A stretch of DNA of 64,000 nucleotides from Capitulum mitella (Eukaryota > Arthropoda > Thecostraca > Pollicipedomorpha > Pollicipedidae), in contig CP099846.1 in assembly GCA_030062745.1 (NCBI GenBank), positions 29,471,201 to 29,535,200 on the forward strand. The letters are read 5' to 3'. Shown piece after piece: positions 1-12,512 of this stretch (positions are counted from its first letter, which is position 1; every line of letters starts with the position of its first letter). Position numbers and translations under genes: made by a program. Below the pieces are notes generated by a model. It had not been told where the DNA came from, did not search any database, and saw nothing but the letters and a program-made list of their open reading frames with translations.

Positions 1-419
1 TGAATAGAAGGGAAAAATGGCTTCGCAATTTTGTTTCGTCCGAATATCCGTCGGCACGACATGATTTCTCCAAACGACCACATGGGGCCATGCCAAGTCG
101 CCTCAAAACGCAGGTCTCGTTGGGCGTTTGAAAATGCCCCATAAAAGCTCATGCACTGCAAAGAAAATTTTGAACCGCACGGTATCTGCGCCTGTTTTGA
201 TACAGTTTCACAAGCGACTCCAATTTAAAACCTGTGCTAACGAGTACTTCTGTCAGACCGAATACCAAACGGCAGTTCGCCAGTAATGTCCAGCTTCTAC
301 ACCCACTGCGCTAGCCCATCGTTTAGCCGTGCTGGCGACTCTACCGGACAACCCAGCAACCGTGCCACTACTGCCACCTAGTGCCGGGGAAGCGAACTAG
401 CGACCAGACGGAGCCTCAC

Positions 420-494
420 CCTGCGGTCGAAATGCACGCTGCCCATGTGGAGGTAGTTGGGCGGGACAAACGCGCTCAGCGTTTCAGTATAGCT
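420..494 (-). CDS. Possible further alpha2/delta exon (weak)
   Basis: An open 25-codon segment ([12 protein letters not shown], then MGSVHFDRR) lies between a pyrimidine-rich acceptor ending CGGCAG and a GTGAGG donor, in phase 0 like exon 10. The residues do not resemble what should follow the GRP motif in this family. It may be a divergent or alternative exon, or chance open sequence in GC-rich DNA. Confidence 0.25.
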
Positions 495-3400
495 CTGCCG
501 GAGATGGCCGTCGCACGTGAGAAACAAGCGGTAGCGGCGGTGAGGGAGCAGCGGAGGAGGGCAGGAGGACTGGGTGATACTCACCGACGTCAGCTGGGCA
601 CGGAGAGGACGAGGACGAGGACGGGCGGCGGCTCTGGGCGGCTCTGAAAACACCAGGCGTCGGTCAGCGGGCGACAAGACCGGGCCGGGCCGGGACGTCG
701 ACACGGCCCGGGCCGCTCTAATTACCCCGGCGTCCCAGTAGGGCGAGCTCTCGGAGACCGGGTGCGAGCCGGACAGCGCCAGCGGCCGCCCCAGCACGGG
801 CGTGTACGACTCCTGCGGCAGAGCAGACGGCGTGCCGGCGCGGCGCACACACGGACGACGAACGGCGCCGGGCGACACCACGGCGACACTGTCGACGCGG
901 ACCCGCACGCGCGGACCCGCCACAGACGGACGAGTTCCCATACAGCAGCAGCCACACTCAGCAGCTGTCAATGAGCTGTTCGTGACCAAAAACGACCATA
1001 TCCGACAACAGCAGCCATATGTTTCGCTTAAAATGCATCCTGTTCTTGACTAGAGAAACAAAAACAAAACGGCGGTACTTCAACTACACGACTACTCAAT
1101 GACGTGTGTCATGCTTAAAAACGCAATAGTAAAGAAAAATATGCGCAACTTCGTACGATTCCTCGCACACAACAGGTCAACAGCACTCGTGCAGCTGTTG
1201 AGACCGACCTACGAGCAAACGCACACTCGGCGTAGGTGAACATTCATCAGCCATTCTGTCATGGCAAAATCTAATCTATATGCATTTCGCATCATACACC
1301 TAAGTCTGATTGAACTAAACCGAGTTTACCTGGATCCAGTTTAGTCAAAACCGAGACACTATGGAAACGACAGAAGGAAGTTTTGGAGTTTCCTTGACGC
1401 CTTGTCAACAATGCTCTCGTGTCATTTGTCCCAAAGTCTGGTCCAGAATGTCGGTTTTTCTACGTCATTCAAAATGCCTCTGTTTCACCAACGTTGGGCA
1501 CACAAAACAATCGCAAATCCATTCATCATTTTTAGCGATAACGTGATAAGAATAGCACAACGACCCTCATCATCACGAGAGGGACTGGTTTTCGACAATA
1601 TCAACAGTTTACATAAAATTTAACGTTTGAATGCCGGCCAGGAACTCTCCGTAAGATATCCCTGAAGAAGACCTATCATCGAAATGTCGAGTTGGCAAGA
1701 CGAACTGTTGAGAATCTTTACAACCTACCTCCCCGAGAGGGTTTCGGCCGTTTCACATCATGCCGTAACTCCGCGATATTACCAGAACAATGTTTCTTCT
1801 ATTAACACCAATTGTCATTCACCCGTCATCACTACCGACAGCACCAGCTGTGGGCTCGAGTATCTGATCAGCCCAGCTCCTAGCCGCCGGTAGGAAACGA
1901 GCACGACCAGTCGGCCAATGCAGCCCCATCCCGAAGAGTTGAAGCAGTGGAGCCGGGACCTTGCCGGCTGCCGTTCTCCGCTGTCCCTTTGACTCCCGAC
2001 AGTCTGCAGAATTCCGCCACCCGTCGTTCGGTCCGCTTGTTACATCGAGAGCTCGCCGGTCGCCGGCGGATCAGACGCTGCCCGACGCGTCGGACGATCA
2101 GACGCAGCCGCCGGCGGCTGACAGCGTTCTCCCGGGGACCGCCGCCGGCGCCGGAGTCACGGGCGAGGCGGCCCCGGCCGTCCGCGGTGGCGCCGTCTCC
2201 GTGGTCGAGGTCGGCGGCCGACGGCGATCGTCGCCGGCGACGGCTGCGGCCGGCCGGTCCGTCGCGCCGGACGCAGGGCGCCGCCGCCGGGCTCCGCCGC
2301 AAAACTAACCACCGTGCTGACCGTCCGAACGGCTGGGGCCATTCAGGCACCGCCCGGGCGCGCGAGTTTAGCACAAAAGTGACAACTCGGCGCAGATTGG
2401 AACCCGCTAACGTGGAGGACTGGACTTAATTTCGCTCCCAGGAGTCTCCCCAACAACAAAACAACAGCCCGCCGGCAGCAAACACCGCAGTCCCCGGCCC
2501 GCTGTGTCGGCGTCAGGCGGGGAGGGGGCGGGAACTGCCGCTCCGGTGTGACCCACAGCGTGTCCCGCACGGGTCTGTACTGCTGACCGGGCGGCAGCTC
2601 GGCGCCAACGCAGCCGACCGGCCATAATGGATTATCAATACGACCGGGCCGGGCTGGGCCGAGCCGAGCAGGGCCGACCTACACAGGATGTGCCGGCGAC
2701 ACATCTCGATGGACGGCTGACTATCCGGTTTTAGGGGCTTTCTCTCATATCCGTATCTGTATAAACGACCAAAATCTTTTATAACACTTCGACAGTCTGT
2801 GTCTACAAATGTCCAATTAATACCGTTATGACTATGGGTAATGCTCATGCTGCTTATAATTCATGAACCCGATACAAATTAAACAGATCGGTCGACTACT
2901 TGGGTTTCAGGGCGAGCTAAAAGCTAATAAGCAAACATGGACACGACGAACTTAGACGGCCGAACCACAGGGCCGAAACGAAAAAAATGCCCACACATTT
3001 GACAAGTACTATGGCTCGAGACACAACCGCCGAGTCTCCAGACTATGAAACATCCGAACAAACGGTTTTTCTGACGCCAACCGCATGCCGTGTTCTGCGT
3101 CCACAGATGAAAATATCCAAAATCGGAGCATATGAAAAGCTTTCATTGTTTAGCCACGCGACATGGTCTTCCAAAATTACAGCACTACGACCATGGCATT
3201 TTCGCAGATAGTTTAATTCAATGTTACCAATCCCGGTGGATCAAGTAAAATCACTCACTACCACTACAGCCTTCCTGCATAGTCCGTAAATACGCATCAC
3301 ATGTTGGTCACTGTTGCTGGTTTCCAAGCACAACACTGCCATCTTGCGCAAACACAAAGCCGTCATCTCCCAATCTTACATCCAAACAAAGCAATGCAAA

Positions 3401-6400
3401 CTAGGCAGTCTTCTGACGGGCAGACAGGGCACCAGTAACTCTACGCCGCGGTTGATTTCCAAATAACGCTGAACGTGAAGAACAACGGAACGGATCGACA
3501 CCGGAAGAGAGGTGCAAGTTTATGAAGCATGAACCGTCGAGACATACACCTCAGCGTCTTATACAACCTTGTGAGTGGCATTTCCGCGGCATGCCTCATC
3601 ATCTCCATAAACGAAAGTTTTCCATCCACAGCACGAGCAGAAGAAACTCTCACGATAAGCAAGTTATTCCAAGCAAGTAGCACGGAGGCCGTACAACATC
3701 ACGACCACGACGACTGCTCGCTATTCCGTCTAAACATTCAGCCGGGCTGGCGCAAAACTCGAAACAAAATTACGGCGCCTCACGTTTGTAACTGTTCATC
3801 ACCGACGATTTTGTGCATCGCTTCGCTGCCAAGTCACGTGCGATCGAACGCGACGCAACCCTGATGCTCAGCAACGTATCCAGCCGACGTGGCCGCTGGC
3901 TAGCCATCGCCGGAGGCTCTCCCGCCGGCCGGACCGCCGCAGGTCGTGCTCCCTGCGCGGCGGGCCGGTTCTTAGCCGGGAGCCTCGAGACTACAGGGTG
4001 TCGCCGCGCCGGCCGGGCTGACCCAGCGCCGGCCGGCCGGATCAATGGACGCGATCGACCGCCGGGCCACTTGAGCGGCTAACCCGAAAAGGACGGAGCC
4101 TCTTATCGCTCCTGTGGCTCGATCGACCGGCCCGACAACAATGCCACCCGGCCCGGAGTCCAGACTCTCAGGCACGGCCAGCCTGGAGTATGGACTCTCC
4201 AGCACGGCGGCCCGAGTCCAGACTCTCCGGCAGGTCGGCGCCGTTTCCCCGGGACGGGCGGCCGGGGGTTTCACCGGTGATCCCCAGGCCGGCGGTCCGC
4301 GCTCAGCTGACGCGGCCGGCACTGAGCGGCGGTACGGCCGAGCGGCACCAGCTGTCTGCCACCTGTCACGGGGACTCACGTCACAGCGTCAACCGAGCGG
4401 GGTCTGGTAACTCCAGCGACCACCGAGCCACGACCTGACGCTTCCAAGGACCACCGAGCTGCGGCCTGACGCCTCCCGGGACCACCAAGGCACGGTCTGA
4501 CGTCTCCCGGGACCACAAAGCCACGGTCTGACACCTTCCGTGACCATCCAGCCACGGTCTGACACCTTCCGTGGCCATCCAGCCAAGGTTTGACACCTTC
4601 CGTGACTATCCAGCCACGGTCTGACACCTTCCGTGACCACTGAGCCACGGTCTGACACCTCCCGGGACCACTGAGCCACGGTCTGACACCTCAGGACCAC
4701 CGAGCCACGGTCTGACACCTCCCGGGAACACCGAATCACGGTCTGACACCTCTCGGGGCCATCGAGCCACGGTCTGACACCTCCCAGGACCACAGAGCGT
4801 CATCGACCGCCGTTCCAGGTTCACTTCGATTCCCGTTTCTCGCTTCTTGGCAGCACTCGCCGACGTTCCGACATTGGCGCGGCGACCTCGACCACCAAAA
4901 CAGCGCGATCAGGACATGCCGACACCGGGTCCATACGGGGAACAGTGACGGGGCCGATTTTATCTGAATCTGTACATATGCTACAAAGCATTCCATCAAC
5001 AAACGAATGACCAGCAGCCTTATTTCTTTATCCGCTGCACTCCACAGAGACGACGGCCAGTCTGAGGCTACACTGCAGACCCCTCTCACGCGCCTCTGAT
5101 GCCGCGACGAAAATCCCCGGCAAAGGACGGCTGCCCGGCCCAGCGCGCTCCCGGCCCGACACCACACAAACTGGAGTACAGGCGCCAGGCTAACCGCCTT
5201 CGGCGATAAACTGATGACCGATGGTCGGATGGCGTCTTCCGCGCAGCCCAGCTCATATGTCGTCACCGATCACGGCCGGGCCGGGGAGGGCCATCGGCCG
5301 CAGCGGACGGCGGCGAAGTCATCGAAGGCGACTTGGCTCCGACAGTGTAAACAGTCGTAAACGACTCCGAATTAGGTCGCCGGTCGTCCCCGGCTGCGGC
5401 GGAGTCCCCGGGCCCGGCCAGCCTCTCCCGTCATCAGGAGCTGCAGCCGGGCTGACACGGCACACGCAGGATTACCACCACCGGGCCGCAGCCCTGAACC
5501 CCACGGCCGTGGTCGCAGCCTTGCCCGGCCAGGGCCAGTGGTCTCAACCCGGTCCGGTTGAGGCAAGAAGTGGTCACTTGGTCTGACTGTCGTCAGCAAT
5601 GGTGGTCCGGTCCGGTTGATGTCAGCGGTGGTGGCTTTGTCAGGCTGAGGCCAGCGGTGGTGGCTCGGCCAGGGCGGTCCGGGCGGCTGGCCACCCCGCC
5701 GCCGGCGAACCTTTTCTGGTACTAACATACGCGCCGCATTTGTTTTCGTTTCGACAACTACAAATAAACAGGTAACCACACGTGCTTTCCTATAAGCACA
5801 CCGAACCGTCAACGCCCCGCTGGAGGCAGCAGGACAGCTGGAGGGCTCTCAGATCGGGAAGACCGGGCGCGGGCGGGGCCGACCGGCCGGCGCCGCCTAC
5901 CTGGACCGTGGTCCTGATGGCGCCGGTGGCCACGATGACAGAGAAGAAGCCGCCGTTCTTGCAGGCCATCTGCCGCAAGACGTGTGACGGCACCGGGTGC
6001 GGCCCCAGCGCGTACGCGAACAGCCGCACGTCCTGGCCGGCGGGCACGGAGCGTCAGAAGGCGACACAGTGAACAGGTAGGACGGTGAACAGGCGACACT
6101 GTGCACAGGCAGAATGGTGAACAGGCGAAGAACGCGCCAGTTGGAAAATGACAGGATGAACGTGCGCCAGGGACAAAGGGCGCTAAGATGACCAGGCGCC
6201 TGAGCGGACGGTCGTCAGGGTGAAGACGCGCCAGGATGAACAGGCAACATGGAGAAAAGGCGTCAAGAAGAGAAAGTACCCGGGTGAAAAGACGCCAGTG
6301 TGAAAAGCCACCATGGTGAACAGGCGTCATGGTGAACTGGCGCCGGACTGAAAAGGCGTCACGGTGAACTGGCGCCGGACTGAAAAGGCGTCACGGTGAA

Positions 6401-9400
6401 CTGGCGCCGGACTGAAAAGGCGTCACGGTGAACTGGCGCCGGGCTGAAAAGGCGCAAATATGAATATATGTTACGCAATGGTGAAGGTGGAGGCCGGGAA
6501 AGACGGTACTCGCCGCCCCAGGAGGCGATATCGCAATGGGCCGACACCGCCCCACTACAGACGCAGAGCCGAGACATCTCAGCCCGGCACAGCGGTGGAA
6601 TCTTCCAATCTGACGAGGCGGTGAGATAACTACATAAGAACTCGTACATTGCCCAGTCTGACATGTGGTGCTTACGCCGTGATGGGTTCGCAAAGCATGA
6701 TGCCAGAGTGAAATAGCTCTTAGGAAGATTTTCATGTCACGCGGTGCCCGATTTCAAGTCCGTCGCAAAGTTTATGGGATTCGAACGTGACACATTTTAG
6801 AACCGAACCCAAAAGACATCTGAGGGTGAGGCAGCGATCCACCATGTGGCTGACGCTTGTAGTTTCCTGTTCATGTACTTTCCATATCTGCATTTCACCG
6901 TCTGACCGTGACGTTAAATCGGCTGTAAATGCGTGTGTCCTCATTGTCTCTCATGTGTTAACTATTCTGTGTCTGAGTCGACGTCAGGAGCAGCTGTGTT
7001 TCACGGACTGGATCCTGCAATGTTAACACACTGCAATAACAGCGCACCCTGATGCCATGAACAGTTACTGGCTTCTAAAGAAAATGTCAGACAGCTCACC
7101 CGACGTTCCCTATTGAAACTGGTCTTTCTAACGCCCCGGCAAAATGCCGCCCCCAGACTCCGTGCCAATTAACTCAGCGTGCAGCACGAACTGCAGAGGG
7201 ATATCTCCCACCGGCAGCGCTGAGCCGCCGGAGACGGCGCCGGCGACGCGGCCACACACCTTTGTCAGCGTCTCGTTCTTGTACTTGTCGATGATTTCAC
7301 CCGGCCACTCGGTGCCGCCGTCGCTGAAGAACATGATGAGCTTGTGGCAGTTGGCGCCGGCGTGTTCGGGCTGAGAGCTGTAGAACTGCGACACAGACGG
7401 CACGCGCCACTCAAACGGGGGCGGCCACTCCCCGAACACAGGGAAAGTGACTTTTTCATCACGCAAAGCACAACCATCGGTAACAACACTCACCTACGCA
7501 CGCAATCAACCGTACAAATGGCGGCTAGCACTTGAGTCCAAATGACAACTTTAGGATCCATGCAGGAAGAGGACGTTCCAGGCGGCAAGACACACCGCCA
7601 TTTCAACTATACCGAATGTCGGGCGATTCTATGACTCGCAGAGTGGCTGGCATTTCCACACAAACAAATGCCTGAGATGAGATAAGCCCGAAACGACGCA
7701 GAACGAACTCCACAGCTCCGCCAACACGAGCTGCCGTCACTCACGTCCACGAACGCGTTGTAGGAGAAGTTGAGCCCCTTGGACCAGTCGGACGTGTTGC
7801 GCGCCTCCAGCGCGTCGACGGCGGCGAACAGTGCGCGCTTGTTGATCATGGTGGCCGGCACCAGGGTGTCTATGCACGGGTTCACCCAGCCGACGCGGTT
7901 CGTCGACTGGATGCACGCGCGATGTCACACAACGGGGCAGCGATGGAACACAACGGCGCAATGGCGTCACCAACGGCCCAGTAGCGTCACATATCGGGCA
8001 ACAGCGCCGCGACGCCACACGTCATGATGATGACGCTTGATGTCGCACAGACGCGCGGCAACCTCACACAGCGGCGCCGTGACGGTGCCATGAGCGGGGG
8101 CCGGCCGCCGGGCGCACTCACCCAGGCGATGTTGACGTAGTCGTTCTCCCCCAGCGTGTTGAGCACGGTTTTCACGGCGATCTTCATGATCTCGAACGTC
8201 TGGCCGTACACACTCCCGGAGCTGGCCGCGACAGAAACGCATCACAAACGAACGAGAACAATCGCGCCGTGACGCGCGGTGACTGGAGCGAACAAGAAAT
8301 ACGGTACGTGTTTCATAAAATCCCAGGAAACAACCATAAATAAAGTTCCCAGCTACCTCCGAAACCCAGGCATACCTATTCCGTTCCATTCGTCGACGAA
8401 TAATAAAGCGTCTCCCTGTCATGGACATGACACGAACCGGTATGTCACACTCACGTACCACCCGCCACTGTCACCCTTGTAACTGCATCGCAGGTCGGAC
8501 CGCCCACCGCCCGGGGGCCCGCACGACAGCGCCCCACCGACGCCCGCAGCCGCCGGCGGCCCGGCTCTCACATGTCCATCAGGATGACGACGTCCTTGGG
8601 CGAGACGGAGCCCTCGATGTACCAGGGCCGGCGGCGCACGTCGTACAGGTCGACGCCCTCGAGCGCGGCCGGCGCCTGCCACCAGGTGGCTGGGAAGACG
8701 CGCATGAAGCCCAGCTGGCTGCCCAGGTACTGCCAGCTGATGGTCGGGTCGCGGCGCGCGTTGTTCCGGAACGTCTCGTCGACGGCGGCCGACCACTTCA
8801 GTCCGTTCAGCACGTCCAGGTCTGCGCGCGGGAAGAGGGTCACCGCCCGGCCCACGTCATGCGGGGAGTACAGGCAGGTGGGAACGGCACGGTCATGGCG
8901 GGAGGCGGCAGGGAGGCGGACTGGAGGAGGGGAAGGGGGCACGGTCGGAGTGGGAGGCGGTCACGGGACAACACAATCGGTAACAGGAGCAGACACATAC
9001 ATTCCTCCCTGCGTGGCGTGGTACGCAGCGGGCTGGAATTTGGCCGCGTGCAGGAGTTACACCGGGTCTCAACGCCAGGAACGTCGAAATATGTTGAGGA
9101 CGCCAGGCACAGAACAGTCGCAATGAACTCACAGCGAAATTTGCTATATTTTGGAACACTAGCCAAGCAGAATAATATTTTACAGAAATAATATATTTTC
9201 ACTACACCTTAGTACGACAAAACTACATCTACCTAACACGCATTTCCATCGCATACCGGTAACTTCATTCAAAAAAAAAAAAAAAACTGTCGCCGCACGG
9301 TCGCAAAGCATTTACCTTTCACTGAACCATTCCACTTCACACAAACGTCTCCCGCGACAAATCAGCTCGAACTTGTCAACATGCTTTCCGACGCTCGCGC

Positions 9401-12400
9401 ACACTCGCGAAACCTGAACACGCCGAGAATCCCGAGCACTGCTCCGGCCGTGGCGGCAATCGACACACCGAGTCCACGGTGCACGGGCCTGCGCCTGCAT
9501 CAGCCGACCTCAGGGCCAGTCGGGCGGCCGAGTGCCGCCCTCAGCTGGCGGCGGCGCCGCGCGTGCACGCCCATCCTCAGCTAGCTACGGGCCGTGCTGT
9601 CTCTCTTGCGGCGGCGGTACGACGGAGGGGCGACTGTCTACGGCGTGGGCGTGCTGCCACGCGGCACCTCACTGCAGGAGGGGGGGGGGGGCAGGCAGGG
9701 GAGCAGGCGGGCGGCAGACAACCGGTGATACGACCGACTACGGGGCGACCGGGCGGCGTCTGTTCGCGGCCGGCGCGCCGTGGCGGACCGGCCGGCGGCC
9801 AACCACAACAGAGTCGCCGCCGGCACGGCCTTCTATGAAACTGGCCGGGCCGGCCGCGGCCGACGGCCGGTCCCGCTCCGGCCGTGCGTGCAGCGTCCGA
9901 CGGGAGGCGGATGCCCCGGCCCAGCGTCGGCCGGCCCGCCGACGCATGGCCGCCGCAGGCATCCCCGGCCGACGCGGCCTGCGCCGGCCGCCTGTCCGGA
10001 TCAAAGCGCTCCCGAACAAGTTGTGGCCGGACCGTCATCAAAGCCCGGCGACCTCTGCCGTAACGAGAACCCGGCGGACCAGGCTCTGTGGAAGTTCCTC
10101 CGGTATGACCCACGTGCGCTACACAACCGCACATGCTTTCAGCGGGTACCCGTTGCAGCGAAAACGTATAAGGGGAAACGGTTCACAAAGTTAGTGTCAC
10201 CGTGGTGCACAACCCCAAAAGTACAGGAAATCTTTTACTGGCCAATCGTAGAACAATATACACGAAATAAAAGAAGGAAAATGCGAGGATCGATGTACAG
10301 ATAGAACCTGCGGTTCATTCCTGAAACAAACCACAGTACTCATACACGCAAAACCTGTCCTTTGATCGTGGTAAGGGGGTTCCGACACAGACTAGCCGGC
10401 GAAATAAAAGACGGAACGGTACGTTTTACATGGCATGTCGCCATAACAAGATAGTTCTGCCCTGAGCAACCATCCATTGCTGAGTTTCAACGAGGCGTGT
10501 AACTGCTGCGGCCATTCCCGTCGTACTACAGGGCAAGTCACACCGTGTAGGGTGGGTCACGCGAGTCTGACTTCCTCGTCCACCCTGGCCCCGAACAAAG
10601 GACGACCCTATGACCAGGGATAACACTACTAAGATCACAACCGGCAGATATTCAACGGTGCCCATGAAGTCTTAAGCGCCGATTCAAGGAGCGTAATACC
10701 GCACAGCTGCCCAGTTAACACGGATCTGGGTAAAAAAATGGCTTTAGTCTACCGCTTCTCTGGGAACATTCTAAACATACGTTACGGATTGTCAGCCAAA
10801 AAGGTGTTTTAATTACCGTAAATCAGAACCACGCATATATAAACCATTACTATGGTACGTAGACATTGCACAATAGACAGGTGTTGAGCCGTGACACCAC
10901 AACTGTCCTAAACAGCACCCGTTTTTGTTTATATGGGAAAAACAGCGATAATACACAGCAATAAGAGGTCCGTTCGCACTCAGCAAACTCGGCAAACGTG
11001 TGCTATACGAATCTACAATACTAAAAGGTGAACTGCCGCCGTATTCCGATCAGCTGGCATGTCTCTCCAGAAACGTTCTTTCCGTGATAATCGGACACCA
11101 GACACCGTGCCGTATCCGCAGTTTTCCCGACCTTTACCACTGCCATGGGTGGCTCTCGCCCCGGCGGTCCTGCTGACTGTCCAGACTGGCCGGGTGTGAC
11201 CCTCCCCCACCCCCCTTAATGAGCCGGCTGGCTGCGGTGACTGCAGTCTGTCAGGACGGGGTCGCGTCTCCCCCCACCAGCACCCCTGCCCCCCCAGGAG
11301 CCAGCCGGCCGCGGCGGTGTCAGCGCGACACCCGCCGGGCCGACGCAGCCGACGCAGCCGACGCAGCCGCGTGGCCGGCGACACAGGTGTGCCGGCAGCG
11401 ATGACCGCCAACAAAGGCGGCGCCGCGACACGTGCCGCGCCAGTCGCGGCCGCGGCCCGACAGCCGGCCAGCTCACCGGCCGGCGCGCGCGGCTGCTACC
11501 GACGGGCCGCCAAAGCCTGTCGCGCCCGGCCGGCGGCGGGCGCGACGTTACACTAGTCTGGCAACGAGACGGCCCAATGGGGGGGGACATGCAGCGTGGC
11601 TCGCGATCGAACACGGCGAATGCAGAGTGCAGCGGCCAACGTCACACGGTTCGGCCCGCGCGAGCAGGCGCACCTGGTCAGCCGTCCCCGTTACCAGGTC
11701 ACGCAAAGTGCGTCGCGTTCGAGTAGCAAGCACGCTGAGCACGATGGCGTACCAACTGCTACAGTAAAATATCGGCTGGATCGTTCCCGTGCGAACAATC
11801 CGATGCCACCACCACCGGACAGTATTCACTTGCTGCCTAATATCAAGACTGTCAGAATGTCATCCAGCCCATTGCCGAGCACTTATATTACCCACAGACG
11901 CAGCTCCCGCTCGTCTCAGTCATTCCCGACCACCTTCACGCCAGTGCGCCCTCCTTCAGGGTCCGCAAAGAAACGGCCTCCTCCCCTTCCCAACCGCAGC
12001 AGCACTCTCCAGCTCCCCATGAGACGAAACCATTTACGGCCTCGGCGCAAGCGACGTCCGCGCCACGCGCCACCTGCCCCGTCACACGTCATCGCCCGGC
12101 CCGCAGCCACACGGGCCGCTGGCGACACCGCCAGCGGCGGTCGGCCTCGGGCGGCGGCCAAGTAAGACGGCGCGGCCCGGCGCCGGCACGAGCGGGCACT
12201 ACCGGCACTACACAGGACGTGGGCGGCGCGTGCCGCCATACGGTGCCGATCACTGCCAGGCGATGCTCTCTACGCACACAGGGCAGCGGGCAGAGGGCCA
12301 CAGCGCCGGCGGCGGGTGGACACCGGCCGCCGCCGGGCCGCCCGCCGAGCGGCCGCCGGCCCGGCGCGGCGCGCGGAGCATGCAGCACATACCATCCATG

Positions 12401-12474
12401 AATATAAGCTGGCGCTTGTACTTGGCAAAAAACCCTGGGGCGGAACGGCAGGCGTTAGTCGCGGAGAAGCCTCA

Positions 12475-12512
<38 letters not shown>

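Noticed and set aside
1880..2429. Overlapping 160-codon frames on both strands
   Set aside because: Mutually antisense, Arg/Pro-rich and without motifs, as expected of random GC-rich intron sequence.
4414..4800. CRISPR-like array
   Set aside because: Units are contiguous and diverge throughout with no unique spacers, and the DNA is eukaryotic; a minisatellite.
8421..9191. 256-codon plus-strand open frame
   Set aside because: It lies antisense to alpha2/delta exon 5, is rich in Arg/Gly/Ala from GC-rich DNA and has no motif; it is a shadow frame.
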